Position numbers and translations under genes: made by a program
Part shown: positions 28,447 to 34,948 of the stretch, piece by piece
Numbering within the stretch: the first letter of the stretch is position 1
Layout: each line of letters opens with the position of its first letter
DNA from: Lachnospiraceae bacterium
GTDB lineage: Bacteria; Bacillota; Clostridia; Lachnospirales; Lachnospiraceae
Reading direction: 5' to 3'
Length of the DNA stretch: 64,000 nucleotides
NCBI GenBank assembly: GCA_910575105.1
Contig: CAJTDK010000002.1
Span: 209,988 to 273,987 of the forward strand
The notes under the pieces: generated by a model
Seen by the model: only the letters and a program-made list of their open reading frames with translations
The model's database searches: none
Told to the model about the DNA's origin: nothing

Positions 28447-29310
28447 ATGGAACTTTTATCGGATATTATTCTTGATACTGTGCTGGATTGTCTAAAGATG
28501 CTGCCTTTTTTGTTCGCTGCATTTCTTCTTATCGAGGCTTTGGAGCACTATTCCGGGAATCTTGCGGGAAGAGTGTTTCAGAAGATCGGGAAGGCAGGGC
28601 CGGTTGTGGGAGCGCTGGCAGGCTGCGTTCCCCAGTGTGGGTTTTCGGTGATGGCGGCGAATCTGTACGGGGGAGGAGTTATCTCTCTTGGTACATTGAT
28701 GGCAGTATTTCTTGCAACATCGGATGAGGCGGTGCTGATCATCCTGAGCAATCCTGACAGGCTTGGGGAGGTGGGAGCGCTTGTTGCAGCGAAGGCTGCT
28801 ATTGCCTGTACGGCCGGATTTTTTGCTGATTTGTTTATGAGAGAGAAGATCGAGACGGCGAAGGTGTGCGGCGGGATGTGCGGACGCTGCGGCTGCCACG
28901 GGGAGGAAGCAGGGATCATCCTTCCGGCGTGGCGGCATACGGGCCGGATATTTTTGTATCTGCTTGTATTTACCGGGGGATTGAACCTGTGCATCGAGGT
29001 GCTGGGGATGGAGAGGCTGTCAGCGATTCTCCTTGGGGATACGGTCTTTCAGCCGCTCATTGCGGCAGTCATCGGCTTTGTGCCTAACTGCGCGGCGTCG
29101 GTGATTCTGATCCAGCTTTATCTGAACGGCGCCATATCATTCGCTTCGGTGATCGCGGGGCTTTGTACCGGGACAGGAGTAGGCATGGTGGTGCTGTGCA
29201 AGGTAAATTCGCACAAAAAAGAAAATGCTAAAATTGCGGGATTATTGTTTATTTTTGCAGTAACCGCCGGAATCGTACTTGAGTCTATGGAAATATTCAT
29301 AGGAAATTAA
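28447..29310 (+). CDS. Putative heavy-metal/manganese exporter, ArsP_2-like membrane protein
   Basis: 287 residues from ATG 28447 (GGAAGG ten bases upstream; TTG 28441 possible). About eight to ten hydrophobic segments with GALAGCVPQCGFSVMAANLYGGGVI (two Cys in an apparent membrane motif; shown here in two halves GALAGCVPQCG and FSVMAANLYGG), repeated later as AAVIGFVPNCAASVILIQ, suggesting two inverted halves. A cytosolic Cys-rich loop CGGMCGRCGCHGEE lies near residues 140-153 and could bind metal. Matches the putative 10-TM manganese/arsenic exporter group (PF11449). Substrate unproven. Confidence 0.78.
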   Translation: MELLSDIILDTVLDCLKMLPFLFAAFLLIEALEHYSGNLAGRVFQKIGKAGPVVGALAGCVPQCGFSVMAANLYGGGVISLGTLMAVFLATSDEAVLIILSNPDRLGEVGALVAAKAAIACTAGFFADLFMREKIETAKVCGGMCGRCGCHGEEAGIILPAWRHTGRIFLYLLVFTGGLNLCIEVLGMERLSAILLGDTVFQPLIAAVIGFVPNCAASVILIQLYLNGAISFASVIAGLCTGTGVGMVVLCKVNSHKKENAKIAGLLFIFAVTAGIVLESMEIFIGN

Positions 29311-29431
29311 ACGGAATTGTACGGTTTTTAGGGCAAAACAATGGGATTTCGCCAGAGAATTGCATTTTTTTAGAGATGTGTTATAATGTGCACGAAGGCA
29401 AAAAGGGTTTATGGGACTAGGAGGAATTAAT

Positions 29432-29869
29432 ATGGCCACAAAGAAAACAACCAAAGCATCTGCTGATACAGCAAAGGCGGCAGCAGCAAAGACAATACCA
29501 GAGGACACACCGGCAGTTCAGGCAGCATCCGCGAAGAGTTCTTCTGATAAAGCGGCAGAGGGCAAGGTTACGGAAGATAAGAAGGCAGAGAGTAAGACAG
29601 CCGAGGCGAAGGCGCCGGCCAAAAAAACAGCTATGCCTGCAGCTGCTAAGAAACCGGCGGGCAAGAAGGAGATCAAGGTTAAGACGGTTGTTGAGTATTA
29701 CGGCAAGCAGGTAGACGAGAAGGATATCATTGCCAACGTCAAGAAAGCATGGACAAGGTCCGGCAAGAAGGTTGGGGATATCAAGAGTGTTGAGCTTTAT
29801 ATAAAACCGGAAGAAGCGGCAGTCTATTATGTGATCAACAAGACGGAGACGGGTGCAGTGGCATTTTAA
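29432..29869 (+). CDS. DUF6465 family protein
   Basis: 145 residues from ATG 29432 (AGGAGGAATTAAT). The first 75 residues are a Lys/Ala/Thr/Glu-rich disordered tail resembling histone H1-like or DNA-binding extensions (AKAPAKKTAMPAAAKKPAGK). The C-terminal 65 residues form a compact alpha/beta domain (IKVKTVVEYYGKQVDEKDII, SVELYIKPEEAAVYYVINKT), which is the DUF6465 core typical of Lachnospiraceae. Function unknown; the basic tail suggests nucleic-acid contact. Confidence 0.85.
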   Translation: MATKKTTKASADTAKAAAAKTIPEDTPAVQAASAKSSSDKAAEGKVTEDKKAESKTAEAKAPAKKTAMPAAAKKPAGKKEIKVKTVVEYYGKQVDEKDIIANVKKAWTRSGKKVGDIKSVELYIKPEEAAVYYVINKTETGAVAF

Positions 29870-29895
29870 TCTCTGAAAAGGAGTATACGGACAGA

Positions 29896-29954
29896 GGTAT
29901 CATGTTCTTACGGAATGCGCAGCCAGTGCGCATTCCTGACCTATAAACAGTAAC
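29896..29954. repeat. Partial copy of palindromic repeat family 1 (left arm)
   Basis: Contains the 44-bp sequence 29897-29940 that is the exact reverse complement of 30268-30311, with core CGGAATGCGCAGCCAGTGCG, and ends AAACAGTAAC like the full copies at 48990-49135 and 56584-56730. Confidence 0.85.
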
Positions 29955-29992
29955 ACCTGATATCGAAAAAATCAGAAAATTTGAAATATATA

Positions 29993-30021
29993 TTGACAAA
30001 TATGAATTTTGATGATAAGAT
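29993..30021 (+). promoter_or_regulatory. Promoter of the inverted-repeat-bounded cassette
   Basis: TTGACA (29993-29998), 17-base spacer, TAAGAT (30016-30021). It faces a structured stretch ending in a good terminator at 30192-30240. Confidence 0.7.
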
Positions 30022-30027
30022 TATAAC

Positions 30028-30240
30028 ATAATAAAGAAGCAAACCAATAGATAGAGAAATCAAAGGATTTAACCTATCTGATGTTTGCAAATTTAAGAGA
30101 AGGAGGTACGGACCGCCAAAAGCATAAGTTGAGTAATATCGGGAATAAATATTAAGAAAGAGGTATGATCCAATGGATAGCGAAGTTCATTAAGGGTGGG
30201 TGTCATTTATGGAATATATTTGATACCCATCCTTATTTTG
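30028..30240 (+). ncRNA. Candidate structured small RNA or relic mini-gene inside inverted repeats
   Basis: About 210-nt unit with its own promoter and terminator and no long reading frame. Near the 5' end GCAAAC (30039-30044)/GTTTGC (30083-30088) and AGATAG (30049-30054)/CTATCT (30074-30079) form a hairpin. A 24-codon frame starts at ATG 30081 (MFANLREGGTDRQKHKLSNI then GNKY) and stops at 30155; with indels it would continue as IKKERYDPMDSEVH to a stop before the terminator. This reading resembles, from memory, the start of small phage-associated proteins, so it could be a decayed gene rather than a functional RNA. Function unknown. Confidence 0.5.
30192..30240 (+). terminator. Intrinsic terminator of the cassette
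   Basis: AAGGGTGGGTGTCA (30192-30205) pairs with TGATACCCATCCTT (30221-30234), followed by ATTTTG. Confidence 0.8.
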
Positions 30241-30256
30241 CTATTGACCGCTCCTT

Positions 30257-30332
30257 ATTGTTCGCGGGTCAGGAATGCGCACTGGCTGCGCATTCCGTAA
30301 GAACATGATACACGAGTGAGGGGCGGCACATT
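30257..30332. repeat. Partial copy of palindromic repeat family 1 (right arm)
   Basis: Contains 30268-30311, the exact complement of the arm at 29897-29940, and continues CACGAGTGAGGGGCGGC, matching the full copies for about 75 bp before breaking off at a T run. Opposite orientation to the left arm. Confidence 0.85.
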
Positions 30333-30413
30333 TTTTTTCTTGCCTTTATAAAGATTGTGAGATAAGATGTTATCAGGGGAAAAGATTTCAGGAAACAAAG
30401 GAGAAGAGGAAGT

Positions 30414-31142
30414 ATGGATAATTTACAAAACATAACGGAAGCGACTGAGATCATCGGAGGCGCGGACGGACCGACAGCAATATTCCTGGCAGGCAGGCTT
30501 GGCGAGCTTAGCATGGGCATTATGATAGCGACGATCGTAATTGGACTGCTGTTTTGTTTTTTGGGGCATAAGCTGATCAAGGTTTTATCTGCTCTGCTTG
30601 GTCTTTGCATAGGATTTGGGGCAGGCTTTGCCATCAGCAGTATAACCGGTATGGAAGGGATGACGAGGGTCATCATTATCTTTGGATGTGCGGTGGTCTT
30701 GGCAGCGCTGCTGTTCTTCCTGTACAGGGCCGGTATTTTTCTTATGACATTCAGTATCACGGTTTCGGTGGTCTTTGCCGTTGTGGGCGCCGGTGAAAAG
30801 ACGTATGTTATGGCAGCGTTTGGGGCGGCGGTTGTTTTGGGCATTGTGACGGTGATCTTCGCAGAGCCGGCAGCAGTCGTTATTACATCCCTGAGCGGGG
30901 GAATGTCGGCGGGGACGGGGATCGCGTCGCTGACGGGGCTTACGGACAATCCCTTTGTCGGCCTTGGGATCGCAGGCGCGCTGGCAGCCGTCGGGATGAT
31001 TGTACAATTTATCCTGTATTCGAAAAAGAAAGGCAGGAAAGAAAAGGGAACTGCAAAAAGGACAAAGAAAAAGGATGTCATGGAATCAGAGGTTGAGAAG
31101 GCAAGGATGCTGTTGGACGATGATGAAGATACAGATGATTAG
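30414..31142 (+). CDS. TMEM198/DUF4203-like membrane protein with OadB-like N-terminal peptide
   Basis: 242 residues, seven or so hydrophobic segments from residue 35 to 205 (MIATIVIGLLFCFLGHKLIK, VIIIFGCAVVLAALLFFLYR), then a basic (KKKGRKEKGTAKRTKKK) and acidic tail. The pattern is that of TMEM198/DUF4203-like proteins. The soluble N-terminus ATEIIGGADGPTAIFLAGRL (residues 9-28) matches the signature of the beta subunit of Na+-translocating decarboxylases (GIIGGADGPT-type), which is unexpected in this protein class. Starts after AGGAGAAGAGGAAGT. Function unknown. Confidence 0.75.
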   Translation: MDNLQNITEATEIIGGADGPTAIFLAGRLGELSMGIMIATIVIGLLFCFLGHKLIKVLSALLGLCIGFGAGFAISSITGMEGMTRVIIIFGCAVVLAALLFFLYRAGIFLMTFSITVSVVFAVVGAGEKTYVMAAFGAAVVLGIVTVIFAEPAAVVITSLSGGMSAGTGIASLTGLTDNPFVGLGIAGALAAVGMIVQFILYSKKKGRKEKGTAKRTKKKDVMESEVEKARMLLDDDEDTDD

Positions 31143-31219
31143 ACGATGCTATTTGTATTTTCGCCAAAAGGTGGTATAATAATTAGCACCAGAAGATAAA
31201 CTGTGAAGGAGGGCTGCTG

Positions 31220-32044
31220 ATGAAACTTGATATGCATTGTCATGTGAAGGAAGGCTCAATTGACAGTAAAGTCAGCCTTGATGACTATATTACGAAGTTA
31301 AAAGAGAACGGTTTCGACGGGATGCTCATTACAGACCATGACACTTATAAGGGATACAGATACTGGAAACATCACATGAAAGGCAAGGTCCATGAAGGTT
31401 TTGTCGTGCTTAAGGGGATGGAGTATGATACCTGCGACGGCGGGCATATCCTCTGCATTATGCCGGAAGGGGTGAAGATGCGCCTTCTGGAGCTTCGGGG
31501 GATGTCGGTATCAGTTCTGATTGATTTTGTCCATCGCCACGGCGGGATATTGGGACCGGCGCATCCTTGCGGGGAGAAATATATGAGCTTTGCCCATACG
31601 AAGAAATATTACCGTGCGCCGGAGATCATCAAGAGATTTGATTTTATCGAATCCTTCAATGCCTGCGAGCCAGATCAGTCTAATGAAGGCGCTCTTAAGC
31701 TGGCGGAAAAGTATAAGAAGCCGGGGATTGCGGGGAGTGATTCGCACAAGCTGGAATGTGTCGGGAAGGCCTATACGATCCTGCCCGAGCGGGTCACGTG
31801 CGAGACTGAGCTGATCTCGCTGATCCGAAAGAAGGTTCCTATCGAGACGGGCGGGACGCTCTACACGAAGACGACGAAGGAGCGGATCGGGAAGATGAGC
31901 AAGATACTGCCTTATTCCTTCTGGTTTTACAACAAGAGCGGGGAGCTTTTGAAGCGGAGAAAGCGGAGGCTTAAAAGCGAGGTAGAGAATCCGGTCGATC
32001 CCATAGATCCTATTGAAGTTGAATATCTTCAGAAGAGGATATAG
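31220..32044 (+). CDS. PHP-domain metal-dependent phosphoesterase
   Basis: 274 residues. PHP motifs in order: MKLDMHCHVKEGS (residues 1-13), LITDHDTYKG (near 36-45), GMEYDT, LGPAHPCGEK (near 114) and AGSDSHKLECVG (near 172). These His/Asp residues bind the metal cluster. Related proteins hydrolyse nucleotide or sugar phosphates; the substrate here is unknown. The C-terminal 50 residues are basic (LLKRRKRRLKSE). Start follows GAAGGAGGGCTGCTG; a strong terminator follows the stop. Confidence 0.9.
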   Translation: MKLDMHCHVKEGSIDSKVSLDDYITKLKENGFDGMLITDHDTYKGYRYWKHHMKGKVHEGFVVLKGMEYDTCDGGHILCIMPEGVKMRLLELRGMSVSVLIDFVHRHGGILGPAHPCGEKYMSFAHTKKYYRAPEIIKRFDFIESFNACEPDQSNEGALKLAEKYKKPGIAGSDSHKLECVGKAYTILPERVTCETELISLIRKKVPIETGGTLYTKTTKERIGKMSKILPYSFWFYNKSGELLKRRKRRLKSEVENPVDPIDPIEVEYLQKRI

Positions 32045-32047
32045 CAG

Positions 32048-32111
32048 AAAAGATGTGCAGGCTTACGGCCGGGTTCTGAGAGAATCCGCACCGGAAGCCG
32101 CACATCTTTTT
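32048..32111 (+). terminator. Terminator after PHP gene
   Basis: AAAAGATGTGC (32048-32058) pairs with GCACATCTTTTT (32100-32111), with inner GGCTT/AAGCC pairing. The A/T ends make it usable from both sides, so it could also serve the convergent feoB transcript. Confidence 0.82.
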
Positions 32112-32179
32112 GATTTACCGGATATTTCCTTTTGCTGATTGAAGATCGCAGGAAAAAGATGTACGAATGCACTATCCTG

Positions 32180-34222
32180 CTAAAAGATCAGGGCAATGTG
32201 ATACACGATAACGCTCATCACCCATGCCACTGCAAGTTGGTACAGGATGATGAAAAAGGTCTTTTTCGCGCTTCCGAGCTCTCGGTGCATCGTTGCGATG
32301 GAAGCGGTACACGGCACGTAGAGCAGGCAGAAGACCATCAGCGCAAGGCCGTTGGCCGCTCCGAAGCCCAGAGAAGAAAGGGCGGCTACCATGGAGTCCA
32401 TGCCGGAGGGGGAAGTGATATTCTGGATGCTGAACAGTACGCTGCAGCTTGAGACCACAACCTCCTTTGCCGCAATCCCGGCGATGAGGGCGACCACAAT
32501 CTGCCAGTAGCCAAGTCCGGCAGGCTTAAGCAGCGGAGCAGCGAACTTCCCGATCAGGGAGCCAAAGCTTTGGCTGATATCGGTCACATAGCCGGCGGGG
32601 CCGAAATTCAAGATGACCCACATGATGACGGAGGCGATAAAGATCACTGTTCCGGCTCTGCTTAAGTAGTCCATTACCTTTTCCCAGACATAGATGGCTA
32701 TAGTGTGGGCGTTCGGTGATTTGTACTCCGGAAGCTCCATAAGCAGTGCGTGATCTGCCCTGCTTCCGTCTATCTTGGACAGGATGTACGCCGTTGCTAT
32801 GGCAGCGGCGATGCCCAGAAGATAGAGAAAATAGCAGACAAGCATGGCGTTTCTCCCGAAGAACATGGACGAGAACAGCACGTAGATGGGAAGCCTTGCG
32901 CTGCAGGACATAAACGGCGTGACCAGGATAGTCTTAAACCGGTCCTTTGAGTGTTCCAGCGTGCGGGATGCCATAAGGGCAGGCACCGTGCAGCCGAACC
33001 CCAGAAGCAGGGGAAGGAAGGCTCGCCCCGATAAGCCCAGATGGCTCATGATGTCGTCCATGACAAAAGCAACTCTTGCCATATATCCGCTGTCTTCCAG
33101 AACCGCCAGGGCCAAAAACAGGATAAAGATGTTGGGCAGGAACGTAAGGATCCCGCCGACACCTGCGATGATCCCGTCAAGGATCAGGGAGGAAAGCATC
33201 GGGTCTGTATGCATCGCAGTGAGTCTGCCTGCCACGAAGGAAGAGAACTTCTCCAGCCCGATTTCAAAATATCCTTTAAGCCAGTCCCCGACAGTGAAGG
33301 TCAGGAAGAACACAAGAGCCATGATGACGAGGAAAATGGGAAGTCCCAGCCAACGGCTTGTGAGGTAATGGTCGATCTTATCGGTGGAGGCTTCTTTTTC
33401 TGCTTTGTTCACCAGAATCTCTGAGATGATCTCCTCGATGAAATTATATTTCTGGTTGATGATATCCTTTTCATAGCTTCTGTCTGCTATGGCATCAGTT
33501 TCCAGAGGATAGCGCCTGGTAATATCCGGGTCCTTTTCCAGCAGCTTGATGGCGTGCCAGCGCTTGTTGGGAAGCTCAGGGTATTTTTTATTCAACACAG
33601 TGATGATGCTGTCGATCCGGTCTTCGATATCGTCTTCATAGACCATCGCATATTCGCTGTGGTGATTGTGAACATGGGACGACTGAAGTCCCGGGTGATG
33701 GTGGATCAGCGGGCTCTGGCGGCGGTTGATCTTATGGTGCGCCACGGCGTGCATCAGGATGGAAAGCCCGGTCTTTTTCCGGGCGGAGACGGGGATCGCG
33801 GGGATGCCAAGCATCTCCGGGAGACGGTGGAGGTCGATCTCCATGCCCCGTTCTTCCACGATATCCATCATGTTAAGCGCCAGGACTACCGGCTTTCCAA
33901 GCTCGATGAGCTGCAGGGTCAGATAGAGATTGCGCTCAAGGCAGGAAGCGTCCACGACGTTCACGATGACATCCACCTCATCGCTCAGAATACACTGCCT
34001 CGACACCGTCTCCTCCATGGTATAGGAGCTTAAGCTGTAGATGCCCGGAAGGTCGATGAGCTTGAAGGTCTCGCCTTCATAGGTAGTCTGGCCCTCTTTT
34101 TTTTCAACCGTGACCCCAGGCCAGTTGGCAACCTTTAAGTTGGCTCCGGTGTAAGCGTTGAACAGTGTCGTCTTTCCGCAGTTCGGATTGCCGATAAATC
34201 CGACGTTGATCGTATGTTTCAT
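32180..34222 (-). CDS. feoB: Ferrous iron transport protein B
   Basis: 680-residue Fe2+ transporter. N-terminal G domain: G1 GNPNCGKTTLFN (residues 10-21), G2/G3 region VTVEKKEGQT and DLPGIYSLSSY, G4 NMMD. Then a helical guanine-dissociation-inhibitor-type domain and about eight membrane segments with the FeoB gate motifs CSARLPIYVL and VPCTASIATM. Imports Fe2+ across the cytoplasmic membrane. Its start overlaps the feoA stop by four bases. A His-rich stretch (HHKINRRQSPLIHHHPGLQS) lies near residues 165-184. Confidence 0.97.
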   Translation of the reverse strand: MKHTINVGFIGNPNCGKTTLFNAYTGANLKVANWPGVTVEKKEGQTTYEGETFKLIDLPGIYSLSSYTMEETVSRQCILSDEVDVIVNVVDASCLERNLYLTLQLIELGKPVVLALNMMDIVEERGMEIDLHRLPEMLGIPAIPVSARKKTGLSILMHAVAHHKINRRQSPLIHHHPGLQSSHVHNHHSEYAMVYEDDIEDRIDSIITVLNKKYPELPNKRWHAIKLLEKDPDITRRYPLETDAIADRSYEKDIINQKYNFIEEIISEILVNKAEKEASTDKIDHYLTSRWLGLPIFLVIMALVFFLTFTVGDWLKGYFEIGLEKFSSFVAGRLTAMHTDPMLSSLILDGIIAGVGGILTFLPNIFILFLALAVLEDSGYMARVAFVMDDIMSHLGLSGRAFLPLLLGFGCTVPALMASRTLEHSKDRFKTILVTPFMSCSARLPIYVLFSSMFFGRNAMLVCYFLYLLGIAAAIATAYILSKIDGSRADHALLMELPEYKSPNAHTIAIYVWEKVMDYLSRAGTVIFIASVIMWVILNFGPAGYVTDISQSFGSLIGKFAAPLLKPAGLGYWQIVVALIAGIAAKEVVVSSCSVLFSIQNITSPSGMDSMVAALSSLGFGAANGLALMVFCLLYVPCTASIATMHRELGSAKKTFFIILYQLAVAWVMSVIVYHIALIF

Positions 34223-34449
34223 GAGCAGGGGACCTCCTTTACCTTGATGTGGTCTGCGATCCGCCTGCCCAGGGCGAATCTTGTCCCGCGGAACTTTGCG
34301 GTGAGGGCGCCTTTTTTATCGTTGTTCAGAATGGTGATACAGGTTCCCTGGGTCAGGCCAAGTGCTTCTAGCCGGCGTTCCAGCTTCTGCTCTATGTCGA
34401 TGGAAAGCACTTGGTAAGTCTGGTTATTCTTTCCTTGCTTCAGTGTCAT
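34219..34449 (-). CDS. feoA: Ferrous iron transport protein A
   Basis: 76-residue SH3-like FeoA protein (LERRLEALGLTQGTCITILN, TAKFRGTRFALGRRIADHIKV). Small cytoplasmic partner needed for FeoB function. Ribosome binding site AGAGGGATTATAG on the minus strand. The Fur box lies 28 bases upstream of its start. Confidence 0.95.
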   Translation of the reverse strand: MTLKQGKNNQTYQVLSIDIEQKLERRLEALGLTQGTCITILNNDKKGALTAKFRGTRFALGRRIADHIKVKEVPCS

Positions 34450-34476
34450 CTATAATCCCTCTTTTGTGCTGTTTAT

Positions 34477-34489
34477 GATAATCATTATC
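34477..34489 (-). promoter_or_regulatory. Fur box upstream of feoAB
   Basis: GATAATCATTATC is a perfect 6-1-6 dyad matching the core of the Fur consensus. Placed just before feoA, it indicates iron-dependent repression. Confidence 0.85.
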
Positions 34490-34494
34490 GGTTT

Positions 34495-34580
34495 GTTACA
34501 GTTCACTCCGTGAGCAGTAACATGCAAAAATCGATCAAAACCTGCTTCTGGCAATGGGATTTTTGCATTCCCGTATCATC
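34495..34580. repeat. Dispersed palindromic repeat, copy B of family 2 (first half)
   Basis: GTTACAGTTCAC, three bases, GTGAGCAGTAAC (34495-34521) is a compact palindrome whose ends resemble the termini of repeat family 1. The hairpin TGCAAAAATC (34523-34532)/GATTTTTGCA (34558-34567) and the following GTATCAT match copy A at 7377-7430. Confidence 0.7.
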
Positions 34581-34606
34581 ATAGCATTATTTTTCGGAAA
34601 ATGCTA

Positions 34607-34635
34607 TTGACAAATATAAGAAATGTATTTATGAT
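34607..34635 (+). promoter_or_regulatory. Promoter of the adhesin gene
   Basis: TTGACA (34607-34612), 17-base spacer, TATGAT (34630-34635). Transcription from here gives an unusually long leader of about 305 nt before the start codon. Confidence 0.72.
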
Positions 34636-34948
34636 AATAGCACTCGTCTAAAGAAATTCTATTTTCTAAGAGATTAATTTCATCATTTCGAATAATGAGG
34701 ATATCCTCAGATGGGAGCATTCATCCCAGATTTCCAAAAACGAGCAGTCCATATAGAAAGGAGGCTTTTTCAGGGTACCAGAGCGTATTTTTCGCTGCTG
34801 TTCACTAGTACAGCGAAAATTAAGTTTTAGATAGTCTGGCGTAGAATATTTTTCTGCGGCCTGTGCAGTAGATGTACAAACCTGTGTGAACAGTGGCCAG
34901 TTTTTCCATCGATATCAACATTTTTATGAAAAGATAAGGAGATTGTGT

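Larger units (their letters stand above)
34450..34948. other. Intergenic region feoA / adhesin
   Basis: No gene. Contents in order: Fur box, family 2 repeat first half, the adhesin promoter, a 300-nt leader with a hairpin TTTTCGCTG (34789-34797)/CAGCGAAAA (34811-34819), and the family 2 second half at 34851-34901 (CTGCGGCCTGTGCAGTAGATG, CCTGTGTGAACAGTGGCCAG). Confidence 0.7.

Noticed and set aside
30165-30309. Peptide frame MIQWIAKFIKGG, resembling a small amphipathic toxin
   Set aside because: The frame runs through the intrinsic terminator and into the repeat arm, so most transcripts would not carry it.
34636-34948. c-di-GMP riboswitch in the adhesin leader
   Set aside because: Such switches often precede adhesins, but the conserved class I or II core sequences are not present.
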